Notes: generated by a model not told the origin, from the sequence alone. A DNA stretch of 64,000 nucleotides from Paenibacillus peoriae KCTC 3763 (GCF_000236805.1 NZ_AGFX01000041.1:558001-622000), one strand, 5' to 3'; counted from the first letter of the stretch, positions 45,499 to 55,805 are shown. Made by a program: numbers and translations.

Positions 45499-46263
45499 TC
45501 ACCTCACTCCGAGTATTGTGCCGGAATCCGGGCTTGTTTTGAGTATACTCAGACGTCCACCATACGTACGTTGCAGATTTTCCTCGGTAAAAATCTCTGA
45601 CGTCTCTCCAAACGCCGTCAGATGGCCGTTCAACAGCATGACCTGGTCAAAATAATCCGTCACCGTAGACAAATCATGATGAACGACAAGTACGGTTTTC
45701 CCCTGCCGCTTCAGATCGTTCAGCAATGATATAATCGCTTTTTCGGTCGCAGCGTCCACACCAACAAACGGTTCATCCATAAAATAAAGCTGAGCGTCCT
45801 GTGCGAGTGCTCTGGCCAGAAAAACACGCTGCTGCTGCCCGCCTGACAGCTGACTAATCTGCCTGTCCGCATATTTGCTCATACCTACCTTGTCCAGACA
45901 CTCCATCGCTGCCTGACGATCTGCGGCTCCCGGTCGTTTAAACCAGCCCAGTCTGCCATACCGTCCCATCATAACCACATCCAGCGCGTTCGTCGGAAAA
46001 TCCCAATCCACCGATTCTCGCTGCGGTACATAACCAACCTTGAGCAGTTGCTGCTTGTAGGGCTTGCCGTAGACCAGCACCTCACCCTTGAGCTTTGGAA
46101 TCAGTCCAAGCGCTGCCTTAATCAGTGTAGATTTACCAGCTCCGTTCGGGCCAATAATACCAATCAGCTTGCCTTCCGGCACCTCGAAGGAAACATCGAA
46201 CAGAACGGGCTTCTTTTGATAAGCTACAGATAAATCACGAACGACAAGCGGTGAATGCCCCAT
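45499..46263 (-). CDS. mntB: manganese ABC transporter ATP-binding protein
   Basis: This 254-aa ATPase of the ZnuC/MntB type has Walker A GPNGAGKST, Q-loop GYVPQRESVDWDFP, signature LSGGQQQRVFLARAL, Walker B LYFMDEPFVGVDA and H-loop VVHHDLSTV. The WDFP sequence after the Q-loop is common in Mn/Zn/Fe ABC-3 ATPases. It lies between the binding-protein and permease genes. Confidence 0.9.
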   Translation of the reverse strand: MGHSPLVVRDLSVAYQKKPVLFDVSFEVPEGKLIGIIGPNGAGKSTLIKAALGLIPKLKGEVLVYGKPYKQQLLKVGYVPQRESVDWDFPTNALDVVMMGRYGRLGWFKRPGAADRQAAMECLDKVGMSKYADRQISQLSGGQQQRVFLARALAQDAQLYFMDEPFVGVDAATEKAIISLLNDLKRQGKTVLVVHHDLSTVTDYFDQVMLLNGHLTAFGETSEIFTEENLQRTYGGRLSILKTSPDSGTILGVR

Positions 46264-46277
46264 ATGTTTTGCCTCCT

Positions 46278-47246
46278 TTATTTGAGCGCTTTAACCATCG
46301 TATTGACGTTATGCTTGACCATTCCAATGTATGTGCCTTCTTCTGTACCTTCTTTGCCCATGGCATCTGAATACAGCTCACCGCCAATCCTTATCGTATG
46401 ACCTTGCTGAGCGGCCCCCTGAATTACTGCATCTATGGCCTTTCTCGGAACGCTGGTTTCTACAAATACGGCTTTGATTTTATTTTCCACCAGATAATCT
46501 CGCAGCCTGGTCACATCTTGGGAGCCCGCTTCTGACTCTGTACTCATACCTTGAAGTCCTTTCACTTGAATATTGTAAGCATCTCCGAAATAGCCGAAGG
46601 CATCATGTGCCGTGACAAGCACGCGCTGGGCTTCCGGTATGCTGGCAATCTGCTCCCGCGTGTAATCGTCCAGCTTGCGCAGCTCAGCCAGATAGGCTTC
46701 TGCGTTAGCCTTATAATCCTCTGCATGCGCAGCATCAAGCGCCGACAATTCGTCTCTGATGGTTTCTACCGCTGACATCCAGTTTTGCACGTTAAACCAG
46801 ATATGCGGATCATGCTCGGACCCCATTTCCGGGCTGCCTGCACGCAGCTGATCCTGAGCGATATTTTTGGAGACAGGTATGACGGGCTTTTGCTTGCCGA
46901 TTTTCTCCAGAATGTCCTGCATTTTTCCTTCCAAATGCAATCCGTTATAAAAAATAATGTCGGCCTGATCCAGCTTGCGCATATCTCCCTGAGAAGCCTT
47001 GTACAAATGCGGGTCAACGCCTGATTTCATAATGCCCGTAACCTCCACATGATCACCACCGACCTTGCCGACAATATCCGAAATCATGCCAATGGTCGTT
47101 GTGGCCTTTATTTTTTGTCCCGCCTCTCCCGCCGTACCCTGCTCCTTCTGCTCCTGAGCACATGCAGTTGCGAGAACCAAAACTAGTGACAATACTCCAA
47201 CTGTCGTTACCCATCGCAGCAAAGCCTTCTTAAACTGCTTGTTCAT
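46278..47246 (-). CDS. mntA: manganese-binding lipoprotein of ABC importer
   Basis: This cluster A-I metal-binding protein has a signal peptide with lipobox ATAC (Cys near residue 29) and a TroA fold. The metal ligands lie in GVDPHLY, EHDPHIWFNV, AVFVETSVPRKAI and ELYSDAMG (two His, Glu, Asp). The His/Asp/Glu-rich loop of zinc-specific ZnuA is absent, which argues for manganese. 322 aa, first gene of the operon, with a candidate MntR site in front. Confidence 0.87.
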   Translation of the reverse strand: MNKQFKKALLRWVTTVGVLSLVLVLATACAQEQKEQGTAGEAGQKIKATTTIGMISDIVGKVGGDHVEVTGIMKSGVDPHLYKASQGDMRKLDQADIIFYNGLHLEGKMQDILEKIGKQKPVIPVSKNIAQDQLRAGSPEMGSEHDPHIWFNVQNWMSAVETIRDELSALDAAHAEDYKANAEAYLAELRKLDDYTREQIASIPEAQRVLVTAHDAFGYFGDAYNIQVKGLQGMSTESEAGSQDVTRLRDYLVENKIKAVFVETSVPRKAIDAVIQGAAQQGHTIRIGGELYSDAMGKEGTEEGTYIGMVKHNVNTMVKALK

Positions 47247-47329
47247 ACTTTAAAACCTCCTTCGACTATTCGTATTTGGGACAAACTATTTCCTATAGAC
47301 AATTATTTTTTACTAGAACTATATTTTAG

Positions 47330-47361
47330 AGTATACACTAAAGTTTTTACCCAAGGAAACA
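47330..47361 (-). promoter_or_regulatory. candidate mntABCD promoter with overlapping MntR-like box
   Basis: On the minus strand TTCCTT (47353-47358) and TATACT (47330-47335) are 17 bases apart. The plus-strand sequence TTTTACCCAAGGAAAC (47345-47360) covers the -35 side and resembles the MntR box described in Bacillus (TTT..C.T.AGG.AAAC). The match is by eye only. Confidence 0.45.
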
Positions 47362-47483
47362 TTTTAGAATATAAATCTTATTCCTTTTGTCTTATCGTTC
47401 GATTTTGGCTCTCTGAATGTGTAATATATAGAAGACATCCATTTGTTAAAGTAAGGAACGTATATAAAGAGAAGGTGCAAATC

Positions 47484-48275
47484 ATGAAGCAAACAGAACA
47501 CAGCCTTGATCAGGACAGACGTCAGCAACATCGAACTCGGCTAATACTGCGCGTTTTTGCGCTGCTGTGCTGTCTGGCTATCCTTACCTCGTGTGCTCGG
47601 GGCGATATCCATGTAGATGTTCATCTCGATCGCAGTGTAGATATGGATGCATCGTTCAGTGTGAACAATCAGACGCTGGTGATGCTGGACAATTCCGGGC
47701 TGCTGGATCGATTAGCCAAGCGTTTTCAAAGCAATAATGTGGATGTTCAACCGCTGGCTGAACAGGGGAGAAAGGGCTATCAATTCAAGGGGCATTATCA
47801 AGGAGATTGGAGCACAAACGGAAAAAATCCCAATCAGGAATTCAATCTGCCCGAGGGATTAGAAATAAAACGCATTGTGACCCAACATTTTTTCGCAACA
47901 AATTATGATCTTACGATGAAGCTTGATCTGCCACGAATGCTTCCTGAAGAAGTTAAGGGACTGAGTGACAAATTACAGCAAATGAACGTGTTCGCGTGCA
48001 AATTACTGGAGCGGCAGCTTGATCTTAACTTTAGCCTGTCCTTGCCGATCCAACCCGCTGCCAGCAATGCGGACAGTGTATCGGAAGACGGAAAAACACT
48101 GCGTTGGGATATTGCCCCATTGGAATCTAATGAGCTAAAATTATCCGTCAACGTACCGAATCTACGACATATCGTGTATGTAGCTATTGCCGGCTTGATA
48201 CTGATTGTGGCGATTGTGATATGGCTGATTCGTCGTCATCGCTCCAAAAGGAAAGCTGATCCCTTTGAATCTTAA
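47484..48275 (+). CDS. DUF3153 (LppM-like) lipoprotein
   Basis: This 264-aa exported protein has a signal peptide with lipobox LTSC (CCLAILTSCARGD). A DUF3153/LppM-type domain is rich in beta strands (DIHVDVHLDRSVDMDASFSV). A C-terminal membrane helix (YVAIAGLILIVAIVIWLI) is followed by a basic tail, so it could be anchored at both ends. A GTG at 47475 is in frame; the ATG at 47484 is 8 bases after AAGG. Function unknown; divergent from mntA. Confidence 0.8.
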   Translation: MKQTEHSLDQDRRQQHRTRLILRVFALLCCLAILTSCARGDIHVDVHLDRSVDMDASFSVNNQTLVMLDNSGLLDRLAKRFQSNNVDVQPLAEQGRKGYQFKGHYQGDWSTNGKNPNQEFNLPEGLEIKRIVTQHFFATNYDLTMKLDLPRMLPEEVKGLSDKLQQMNVFACKLLERQLDLNFSLSLPIQPAASNADSVSEDGKTLRWDIAPLESNELKLSVNVPNLRHIVYVAIAGLILIVAIVIWLIRRHRSKRKADPFES

Positions 48276-48286
48276 ATTCTGAATAC

Positions 48287-48706
48287 CTAAAAAAATCGTT
48301 CCCGAATCTCTGGTGGGGGGATCTGGCACTGATCCTCTTCATCCTTGCCAAACCAGCGGTATCGGTTACGCGCGACCACATTGTACACAGCATCACGCAT
48401 AAAGCGGGGAATCAGAATGAAAGCATAGGCCAACGGGTATGGAAAACGAAGATGTCTGGCAATCCGCAAAGCCGCATTTGACCTTGTATAATACACACCG
48501 TCTTCAATCAATACAAACGTATCCAGCTGATCTACAGATAGTCCTCCTGCACGCAAAAGCCTTTGTCCTTCCTCGGATTGCAGGGAACCAAAATGGAATA
48601 CTCCCTCAGGATCACGCTTGATAATAAAGCGGGCCGCCCCCTGACAAAAATGGCATACCCCATCTACCAACACAATCGAATGCTCCGAATGATCAGACTG
48701 CTTCAT
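48287..48706 (-). CDS. DCC1-like thiol-disulfide oxidoreductase family protein
   Basis: This 139-aa DUF393 protein has the defining motif VLVDGVCHFCQGAARFI (CxxC as CHFC) close to the N terminus, then FHFGSLQSEEG and a C-terminal NRYRWFGK. Thioredoxin-like fold is expected, with redox function not proven. The frame is open upstream, but the ATG at 48706 follows GGAGGT and fits the family length. Confidence 0.88.
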   Translation of the reverse strand: MKQSDHSEHSIVLVDGVCHFCQGAARFIIKRDPEGVFHFGSLQSEEGQRLLRAGGLSVDQLDTFVLIEDGVYYTRSNAALRIARHLRFPYPLAYAFILIPRFMRDAVYNVVARNRYRWFGKDEEDQCQIPPPEIRERFF

Positions 48707-48843
48707 AATACCCTTCACCTCCAAGGAATCAACAGCTTGAATGCAATCAACTTTATGCATATAACAAAAATACATATAACAAAAAAACGTCGAAATCATC
48801 CGACGCTTGTTTAGAAATGTATCGACTTTTACCAGTTTGGAAA

Positions 48844-49122
48844 CTAGCTCAATGCTTTCTCGAACAGTTGTTTGGCATTAATTTGTCCTAAAATCTCTTC
48901 ATGAAACTGATCCATACACTTGCAGATAAAATCCTTATGGCATACCGGGCAAGGTGTCGTTAGCAGTCGACTAATATTCGTCAAAGTCCACTCCGGATTA
49001 CGTTGAGAAAAAACACGGCACTCCGTACCATCGGCCAAACTCATTTTAAACTCATAAAGCCCTTCTTTTTCATTGCTGCCAGCCAGCGTGAAATTAACAA
49101 TATTCGGTCTGTAAGACATCAT
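48844..49122 (-). CDS. hypothetical protein with Cys-rich knuckle
   Basis: This 92-aa protein has CPVCHKDFICKC near residues 57-68, likely a small metal-binding knuckle. The first half reads as beta strands (VNFTLAGS, YEFKMSLADGTECRVFSQ). No family recognised. The ribosome binding site (GGGTGAT) is weak, and an ATG one codon in is equally possible. Confidence 0.65.
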   Translation of the reverse strand: MMSYRPNIVNFTLAGSNEKEGLYEFKMSLADGTECRVFSQRNPEWTLTNISRLLTTPCPVCHKDFICKCMDQFHEEILGQINAKQLFEKALS

Positions 49123-49423
49123 ATCACCCGTATTTTCAAATTTGTTTCGTACCTGGTGACCAGAATCACCTAAGCCATCTTAATGAATTTTGGCGTTGAT
49201 GTCAAATGGTCGGGGATCTACTGTCATGTTAATACATGATTTCCTTCTCGTATGTACTTTAAACGAACGAACCACACAAAATGAATCATTAAAAAATACT
49301 ATTAATTTGCTTGGCCACATAAAAGTTGCACTAGACAAAAACTATTGTATGTGTACAATAGAGATAGTACAATCGTTATGTCCCTAATACTATAGTTCAA
49401 CTTGAATAAAGAAGGTGGAGCGT
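49123..49423. other. non-coding interval upstream of mntH
   Basis: No convincing gene. It contains a GGTGA/TCACC inverted repeat (49155-49170) of unknown role and the candidate regulatory site described separately. Short frames here lack ribosome binding sites. Confidence 0.4.
49323..49341 (+). promoter_or_regulatory. candidate MntR-like site upstream of mntH
   Basis: AGTTGCACTAGACAAAAAC has the TTGC...CAAA halves seen in MntR boxes, about 85 bases upstream of the mntH start. It is a weak visual match; the better one is before mntA. Confidence 0.3.
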
Positions 49424-50743
49424 ATGAAAAATATGGAGGGCAATTTGGCGAAAATCGCTTCACTGTCGGAAGTGAATCGCACCTTGAGCGTCCCTAAGGA
49501 AGGCACCTGGTTTCGAAAGTTTCTCGCCTTTGCCGGCCCTGGCTATTTGGTCGCTGTTGGCTATATGGACCCAGGCAACTGGGCTACAGACATCGCAGGC
49601 GGAGCAAAATTCGGTTACACGCTGCTTAGTGTCATTCTAATCTCCAACCTGATGGCCATTCTGCTGCAAGCCTTATCCGGCAAGCTTGGCATTGCCACAG
49701 GTAAAGATTTGGCACAAATGTGCCGCGATACCTATAGTCGTCCCGTCGCAATCGGCTTGTGGCTTTTATGCGAAATTGCCATTGCAGCTATGGATTTGGC
49801 CGAGGTCATCGGCTCAGCCATTGCACTGAAGCTGCTGTTCGGTTTGCCGCTACTATATGGCGTTATCATTACCGCATTTGATGTCATGCTCATTTTATTG
49901 CTGCAAAATAAAGGTTTTCGGGCTTTGGAAACATTGGTTATTGTGCTCATGGCGACGATTGCCGGGTGCTTTGGCATCAATCTCATTTTGGCACAGCCAT
50001 CATGGGGCGGCGTGTTGGGCGGATTTGTGCCAGATTCACAAATTTTGACCAACCCAAGCATGCTGTATATTGCGATCGGTATTATGGGCGCTACCGTAAT
50101 GCCTCACAACCTGTACCTGCATTCATCCATTGTACAAACTCGCAAATTTGAGCAAACTTCAGCAGGTAAACGCGAAGCTATTAAATTTGCAACCTGGGAT
50201 TCCAGTATCGCGCTTATGTTTGCTCTATTTATTAATGCCGCCATTTTGATCGTGGCAGCAGCGGTGTTCCATACTGCCGGAAAAACAGATGTAGCCGAAA
50301 TTAGCGACGCCTTCTATCTGCTATCGCCTTTGCTGGGAACCACACTCGCAAGCATTCTATTTGGAGTGGCACTGCTCGCCTCTGGCCAGAATTCGACCGT
50401 AACCGGTACGTTAGCTGGACAAATCGTCATGGAGGGTTTCCTCAACCTTCGTCTTCCCTCCTGGTTGCGACGTCTGGTAACGCGACTCATCGCCATCATT
50501 CCAGCGGTAATCGTCACTGCGATCGCTGGTGAAAAAGGAGCGGAAGAACTGCTTGTGCTGAGTCAGGTCATTCTATCCATCCAGCTGCCTTTTGCCATCA
50601 TCCCACTATTGCTCTTTACGAGTGACAAAAAGCTCATGGGTGAATTTGCCAACAAAATGTGGCAAAAAGTATTAACCTGGATCGTGACTGCAATCATTAT
50701 TGTCTTGAATGTGATACTCATCATCCAAACGATTTCAGGATAG
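49424..50743 (+). CDS. mntH: Nramp-family manganese/divalent metal:H+ symporter
   Basis: This 439-aa inner-membrane transporter has about eleven helices. The first-helix metal-binding motif is intact as [17 protein letters not shown], and the sixth-helix motif as [13 protein letters not shown]. The GTG at 49415 is in frame, but the ATG at 49424 lies 8 bases after GAAGG. Together with mntABCD this gives two Mn importers within 5 kb. Confidence 0.95.
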   Translation: MKNMEGNLAKIASLSEVNRTLSVPKEGTWFRKFLAFAGPGYLVAVGYMDPGNWATDIAGGAKFGYTLLSVILISNLMAILLQALSGKLGIATGKDLAQMCRDTYSRPVAIGLWLLCEIAIAAMDLAEVIGSAIALKLLFGLPLLYGVIITAFDVMLILLLQNKGFRALETLVIVLMATIAGCFGINLILAQPSWGGVLGGFVPDSQILTNPSMLYIAIGIMGATVMPHNLYLHSSIVQTRKFEQTSAGKREAIKFATWDSSIALMFALFINAAILIVAAAVFHTAGKTDVAEISDAFYLLSPLLGTTLASILFGVALLASGQNSTVTGTLAGQIVMEGFLNLRLPSWLRRLVTRLIAIIPAVIVTAIAGEKGAEELLVLSQVILSIQLPFAIIPLLLFTSDKKLMGEFANKMWQKVLTWIVTAIIIVLNVILIIQTISG

Positions 50744-50770
50744 GCTGCTGCCAACAATTCTTTCTACCAA

Positions 50771-50819
50771 CAAAAAAGGTATCCCACGGGCCTTTCACCC
50801 AGGGGATACCTTTTTTTTG
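50771..50819. terminator. bidirectional terminator between mntH and kdpC
   Basis: AAAAAAGGTATCCC and GGGGATACCTTTTTT form a long stem with A and T tracts on both ends, between convergent operons. Confidence 0.92.
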
Positions 50820-50854
50820 TAAACTCTACTCTCTATCATTCCGTATGGCCAGTT

Positions 50855-51580
50855 TCACCGCTTGGCAGGCTCTACCTTCATTTGCGCTTCAAGCGCGAGG
50901 TTCAGCTTGAGCACGTTCACACGCGGCTCTCCGAACACTCCGGCACTACGGCCTTCTGTTTGCTCCTGTACCAGTGCTTTCAGCTGATCCTGCGGAATTC
51001 CCGTCAAGCTGCTAATACGTGGAATTTGTACCTGTGCCGCCTGTGGCGAGATATGCGGGTCCAGGCCAGAGCCGGAGTTCGTAATCAGGTCCACCGGAAC
51101 CTGGCTAACCGGCACATCCGGATTTTGTTTCTGCCACGCGGCAATGGAATCCTTGACTCGCTGTATCAAGGCCGGATTGGATGGCGCGTAGTTGCTTGAG
51201 CCTGAACCAGTCCCGTTATAATCAACACTGGATACCCGACCTTGGAAAAACGCGGGATTGGCAAAGGATTGCCCGATCAGCTCAGAGCCAATCACCTGTC
51301 CCTTCACATCCCGCAGCATACTGCCATCCGCCTGCTGCGGAAACAATACCTGTGCCACTCCTGTGCTAACCAGCGGATATGCCAAGCCACACAAGAGGAT
51401 CATCAGCACCGAGGTTCGCAGGGCGACTGCAATGACCGTGCTTCCTCGCATCTCCTGTATCTCCGGTTGTCCCCCCGGCTCAGTCCCCAGCTTTGCAAGC
51501 TGGTTATTGTCTCGTCCGGCAGTGCCGGCTTTCTCGTGTGCAGCAAATCTGCGCCCAGACATACGATAAAACCCACTCAT
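50855..51580 (-). CDS. kdpC: potassium-transporting ATPase subunit C
   Basis: This single-helix accessory subunit stabilises the KdpFABC K+ pump. The helix TVIAVALRTSVLMILLCGLAYPLV and the extracellular motifs SQQADGS-like PQQADGSML, IGQSFANPAFFQGR, YAPSNPAL and SGSGLDPHISPQAAQVQIPR are all present. The start at 51580 (after GGGTGAG) gives 241 aa with a polar N-terminal extension of about 42. A second ATG at 51451, 9 bases after GGAG, gives the usual family length of 198 and may be the real start. Confidence 0.93.
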   Translation of the reverse strand: MSGFYRMSGRRFAAHEKAGTAGRDNNQLAKLGTEPGGQPEIQEMRGSTVIAVALRTSVLMILLCGLAYPLVSTGVAQVLFPQQADGSMLRDVKGQVIGSELIGQSFANPAFFQGRVSSVDYNGTGSGSSNYAPSNPALIQRVKDSIAAWQKQNPDVPVSQVPVDLITNSGSGLDPHISPQAAQVQIPRISSLTGIPQDQLKALVQEQTEGRSAGVFGEPRVNVLKLNLALEAQMKVEPAKR

Positions 51581-51636
51581 GTTGCTCACCCTTTCCGCTT
51601 CCGTTATATCTGAAATGAATCCTTTGACAGGCTGCC

Positions 51637-53667
51637 TTAAATCCATAAATGCACCAGCAAATCAATGGCTTTAATGCCGACAAACGGCACCACCATACCG
51701 CCCAAGCCGTAAATCAGCAGATTCCGTCCGAGCAGGCGATCCGAGCTCATTGGTCTATACTTCACGCCCTTCATCGCCAGCGGAATCAGGAGCGGAATAA
51801 TAACCGCGTTAAAGATCAACGCCGACAAAATAGCGGACAGCGGAGAGCCAAGCCCCATGACGTTCAAAGCGCCCATTTGTGGAATAGCCAGCATGAACAT
51901 CGCCGGGATAATGGCAAAATATTTGGCAACATCATTCGCGATGCTGAACGTTGTCAAAGCGCCGCGCGTCATGAGCAGCTGCTTGCCGATTGCGACCACC
52001 TCAATAATTTTGGACGGATCGGAATCCAGATCCACCATATTGGCAGCTTCCTTGGCCGCGACCGTGCCGCTGTTCATGGCAAGACCAACATCCGCCTGCG
52101 CCAGCGCAGGAGCATCATTGGTGCCGTCTCCAGTCATAGCCACCAGCTTGCCTTGTTCCTGCTCACGGCGGATAACCGCGATTTTATCCTCCGGCTTGCT
52201 TTCAGCTACAAAATCGTCCACACCTGCTTCCCGTGCAATGGTAGCGGCAGTCAGCGGATTATCCCCGGTACACATAATCGTGCGGATACCCATTTCCCGG
52301 AGCTGATCGAACCGCTCCTTCATGCCCGGCTTCACTGTATCCTTCAAATAAATAATGCCGTATATCTGATCATCCAGCGCGACTGCCAGCGGTGTACCTC
52401 CTTCAGAGGCCACCTGATTCGCTTTTTCCTCCAAATCAGCTGGAACACTGCCTTTTTGCGATATGATCCACTGCCGAACAGAGTCAACTGCGCCCTTGCG
52501 TACCTTTCGTCCATCGGACAGATCCAGACCACTCATCCGGGTTTCCGCCTTGAACTCAATAAAGGCTCCGCCTGCCGCCAAGGATTCATCCAGCGTGTAC
52601 TCCTGCTTGCGCATCAATTCCAGCACCGAGCGCCCCTCAGGCGTCTCATCCTTCATGGAGCTCATCGCTGCCCACTTGACTAGCTCTGTCTTCTCCACGC
52701 CCCCTACAGGCACAAATTCACTTGCCATCCGGTTCCCAAAGGTGATAGTACCCGTTTTGTCGAGAATCATCGTGTTAATGTCCCCGGATGCCTCTACCGC
52801 CTTGCCTGACATCGCCAGCACGTTAAACTGGGTGACCCGGTCCATACCGGCAATCCCAATAGCCGACAGCAGCCCTCCAATTGTTGTCGGAATCAGACAA
52901 ACCAGCAACGAAATCAAGACTGGTACAGGCAAATCGATGTTAAAATGGCGGGCGATCGGAGCCAGCGTGACCACTACAATCAAAAAAATAATCGTCAAGC
53001 TGATCAGCAGCGTGTTCAACGCAATTTCATTCGGCGTTTTTTGCCGCTGTGCCCCTTCCACGAGCGAAATCATTTTATCAATAAACGTTTCGCCCGGCTC
53101 TGCCGTAATCCGCACCTTAATGCGGTCACTAACTACCCGTGTCCCGCCCGTTACCGAGCAAAAGTCACCGCCCGATTCCTTGATGACCGGAGCTGATTCC
53201 CCTGTAATCGCGGATTCATCAACCGAGGCCAGTCCTTCAATAACCTCGCCGTCACCGGGAATCATCTCGCCCTGGGATACCAGCACAATATCCCCTTTAC
53301 GCAGCTCTGTTGAGCTAACCACCTGAATGTCATTTCCGACAAGTTTGTTGGCCTGTGTATCCTGCTTGGATTTTTTCAGAGAGGCCGCTTGCGCCTTCCC
53401 CCGCCCCTCTGCGAGCGCTTCAGCAAAATTGGCAAAGAGCAGCGTGAACAGCAGAATAACAAAAACAGCCAGATTAAAGCCCATTTCCTTGTCAGCTCCA
53501 AAATAACCGGGAAACAGCAGCATCAGCAGCACAACCAGTGTGCCGATCTCCACGACGAACATGACGGGATTTTTCATCATGAGCATCGGATTTAATTTCA
53601 TAAAGCTATCCCTGATCGCATGCTTCAAGATGCTTCTGTCCAGCATGCGTTTACGTTGTTCCTTCAT
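51637..53667 (-). CDS. kdpB: potassium-transporting ATPase subunit B
   Basis: This P-type ATPase catalytic subunit is 676 aa. The phosphorylation motif is [14 protein letters not shown], the actuator motif is [12 protein letters not shown], and the hinge [16 protein letters not shown] is intact. A TTG at 53673 is in frame; the ATG at 53667 is 7 bases after GGGGTG. Lies between kdpA and kdpC. Confidence 0.97.
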   Translation of the reverse strand: MKEQRKRMLDRSILKHAIRDSFMKLNPMLMMKNPVMFVVEIGTLVVLLMLLFPGYFGADKEMGFNLAVFVILLFTLLFANFAEALAEGRGKAQAASLKKSKQDTQANKLVGNDIQVVSSTELRKGDIVLVSQGEMIPGDGEVIEGLASVDESAITGESAPVIKESGGDFCSVTGGTRVVSDRIKVRITAEPGETFIDKMISLVEGAQRQKTPNEIALNTLLISLTIIFLIVVVTLAPIARHFNIDLPVPVLISLLVCLIPTTIGGLLSAIGIAGMDRVTQFNVLAMSGKAVEASGDINTMILDKTGTITFGNRMASEFVPVGGVEKTELVKWAAMSSMKDETPEGRSVLELMRKQEYTLDESLAAGGAFIEFKAETRMSGLDLSDGRKVRKGAVDSVRQWIISQKGSVPADLEEKANQVASEGGTPLAVALDDQIYGIIYLKDTVKPGMKERFDQLREMGIRTIMCTGDNPLTAATIAREAGVDDFVAESKPEDKIAVIRREQEQGKLVAMTGDGTNDAPALAQADVGLAMNSGTVAAKEAANMVDLDSDPSKIIEVVAIGKQLLMTRGALTTFSIANDVAKYFAIIPAMFMLAIPQMGALNVMGLGSPLSAILSALIFNAVIIPLLIPLAMKGVKYRPMSSDRLLGRNLLIYGLGGMVVPFVGIKAIDLLVHLWI

Positions 53668-53720
53668 GATCAAGCACCCCGTTCATCCATTCTCAATTTC
53701 TTCTTCATGCTTATTCTTCA

Positions 53721-55397
53721 TCACATGGTCAAAAATTCAGCTACAGGCCCCAATACGATGACGGGCAAAAAGGTCAACGCACCAATCAACAGAACAACTC
53801 CGATCAGAATGGCCCCAAACAGCTTGTTGTCCGTGCGCAGTGTGCCCGTCGTCACCGGAGTCGGCGCTTTGGCATTCAACGAAGCCGCTACAGCCAGCAA
53901 TGCAATCATGGATACATATCGTCCAAAGAACATAACCACCCCTGTTGTTAAGTTCCAGAATACGTTGTTATCTGCAAGACCTTCAAATCCCGAGCCGTTA
54001 TTTGCTGCAGATGACGCATATTCATAGAGCACCTGAGTCAGCCCGTGATATCCGGGGTTTGTGACCGCATCATACCCCCAATGACTCATAAAAGCGAGCG
54101 CAGTCGGCGCCAGAATGAGAAACGGATGTACCAGAATGGCAATCGCGATCAGCTTCATTTCCTTGCCTTCAATTTTCCTGCCCATAAATTCCGGGGTTCT
54201 TCCGACCATCAGTCCGCATATAAACACACCCAGAATCGCGTACATCAGCATATTCATCAACCCGACACCTTTACCGCCGAAAATGACGTTTAGCATCATT
54301 TCCCCCAAAGCCGCCATCCCCCCCAGCGGGGTCAGTGTGTCATGCATGTTGTTGACCGAACCGGTCGTCGCTGCTGTCGTCACCGCAGTGAATAATGCCG
54401 ATTGTCCAATGCCGAAGCGCACCTCTTTTCCTTCCATGCTTCCTTGAGAAGCATCCACACCCAGCGCCTGTATCAGCGGATTTCCCGTCTTCTCAGACAC
54501 GTACGTAATGGACAGAAAAATCAGGAACAATACCATCATCGAGCTAAAAATAATCCAGCCCTGCTTGCGATTACGGGCAAACAAGCCAAAGGTATACGGC
54601 AGCGAAGCCGGCATTACCCACATAGCTAAAATCTCCAGCACGTTCGTCCAGGGACTTGGATTCTCAAAAGGATGTGCAGAATTGGCACCCGCATAACCGC
54701 CCCCGTTCGTACCCAAATGCTTGATAGACTCCATCGAAGCAATGGGCCCCAAAGCAATCTGCTGCTGTGTTCCGCTCAGCGTCGTAATATCCGCCGTAGG
54801 CTGCAGTGTCTGCGGCACTTTTAATCCAACCAGCACCAGTGTCAGCACAAAGGCCAGCGGCAGAAAAATCCGGGTAATCGACTTGATAAAATCCTGAAAA
54901 AAATTGCCCATTCCTTCACCGCGCCGCGTCAATCCTCTCATAAAAGCCGCAGCAACAGCAAATCCGGAAGCCGCCGAAGTGAACATCATCATCGTGACAA
55001 ACGCCATCTGTGTCAGATACGTAAGTCCGCTTTCTCCGCTATAATGCTGGAGATTCGTATTGGTCATAAAGCTGATTACCGTGTTAAAAGCCAATGACGC
55101 TTCCATATTGCCGTTTCCAGCCGGATTCCCGGGGAGCATTCCTTGCAAACGCAACAGCACATAGCTGATGATCACAAGCACGACATTGGTCGCAAGAAAA
55201 CTCATAACATACGTAGTCCAACGCATATTCTCCAGCTTTTTCAAGCCTGCAATCCTATAAATCAGCTTTTCCGTTCTACCAAAAAAACGATCCGTCCGAT
55301 TCGGTTCATTTGAGAATACATGATACATATAGGTGCCCACAGGCTTTACCAAGAGCAGCAATATGACAATCACAATTCCAATTTGCAGCAGCTCCAT
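53721..55397 (-). CDS. kdpA: potassium-transporting ATPase subunit A
   Basis: This channel-like K+-selective subunit of the superfamily of K+ transporters is 558 aa. Selectivity-filter loops are visible as SFMTNTNLQHYSGE, LGTNGGGYAGANSAHPFENP, GSVNNMHDTLTPLGG and ANNGSGFEGL. The ATG follows AGGAGG by 8 bases. It lies about 140 bases downstream of kdpF. Confidence 0.97.
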   Translation of the reverse strand: MELLQIGIVIVILLLLVKPVGTYMYHVFSNEPNRTDRFFGRTEKLIYRIAGLKKLENMRWTTYVMSFLATNVVLVIISYVLLRLQGMLPGNPAGNGNMEASLAFNTVISFMTNTNLQHYSGESGLTYLTQMAFVTMMMFTSAASGFAVAAAFMRGLTRRGEGMGNFFQDFIKSITRIFLPLAFVLTLVLVGLKVPQTLQPTADITTLSGTQQQIALGPIASMESIKHLGTNGGGYAGANSAHPFENPSPWTNVLEILAMWVMPASLPYTFGLFARNRKQGWIIFSSMMVLFLIFLSITYVSEKTGNPLIQALGVDASQGSMEGKEVRFGIGQSALFTAVTTAATTGSVNNMHDTLTPLGGMAALGEMMLNVIFGGKGVGLMNMLMYAILGVFICGLMVGRTPEFMGRKIEGKEMKLIAIAILVHPFLILAPTALAFMSHWGYDAVTNPGYHGLTQVLYEYASSAANNGSGFEGLADNNVFWNLTTGVVMFFGRYVSMIALLAVAASLNAKAPTPVTTGTLRTDNKLFGAILIGVVLLIGALTFLPVIVLGPVAEFLTM

Positions 55398-55539
55398 CGT
55401 CTATTCCTCCTTAAAATGCTCCTGAGCATGTGGAACAACAGACCTGAATCAGACCAGCAAGCGAGTGCACACGTTTGCGCCAAACCCGCTACCTGTGATA
55501 CCGGATCTGCTGTTCCTGTCCGCTTCCCCTTATAGCGAT

Positions 55540-55617
55540 TTAAAACTTTTCAGGGTTCAGGAGCGCATAGATTAAATACACCAATACCATAGCCGTGAGC
55601 GCAAGCACAACAATCAT
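55540..55617 (-). CDS. kdpF: potassium-transporting ATPase subunit F (25 aa)
   Basis: This tiny membrane subunit stabilises the Kdp complex. The frame encodes MIVVLALTAMVLVYLIYALL followed by NPEKF, the exact KdpF pattern (one helix, then NPE-F). The ATG follows GGGAGG and overlaps the stop of the 35-aa peptide gene in ATGA. Confidence 0.92.
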   Translation of the reverse strand: MIVVLALTAMVLVYLIYALLNPEKF

Positions 55618-55721
55618 CCTCTTCGCCCTCCCTTGGAGGTCTGCGCATTGCACCAGCGTACAAATAGCAGTATCGCTCCATAACTCACAGCCAGCACGAG
55701 CAGCATGTATATATCCATCAT
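55614..55721 (-). CDS. 35-aa single-helix membrane peptide upstream of kdpF
   Basis: After GGGAGG and 8 bases, an ATG-ATG opens MMDIYMLLVLAVSYGAILLF, continuing VRWCNAQTSKGGRRG to a TGA that overlaps the kdpF ATG. One hydrophobic helix and a short basic tail are predicted. Ribosome binding site, helix and coupling argue that it is translated. Small single-helix frames before kdpF occur in other kdp operons as far as I recall, with no assigned role. It may be a further accessory subunit. Confidence 0.75.
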   Translation of the reverse strand: MMDIYMLLVLAVSYGAILLFVRWCNAQTSKGGRRG

Positions 55722-55805
55722 GTTCAAGCCCTCCCGTATCGGTCCTTAGATCATATTTACTTCATCATAAAACCATAAAATCTAAAACAACTATGTTATA
55801 AGCGC

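Noticed and set aside
49155-49170. GGTGA/TCACC inverted repeat as a terminator
   Set aside because: Short stem with no T tract on either strand; left as an unexplained repeat.
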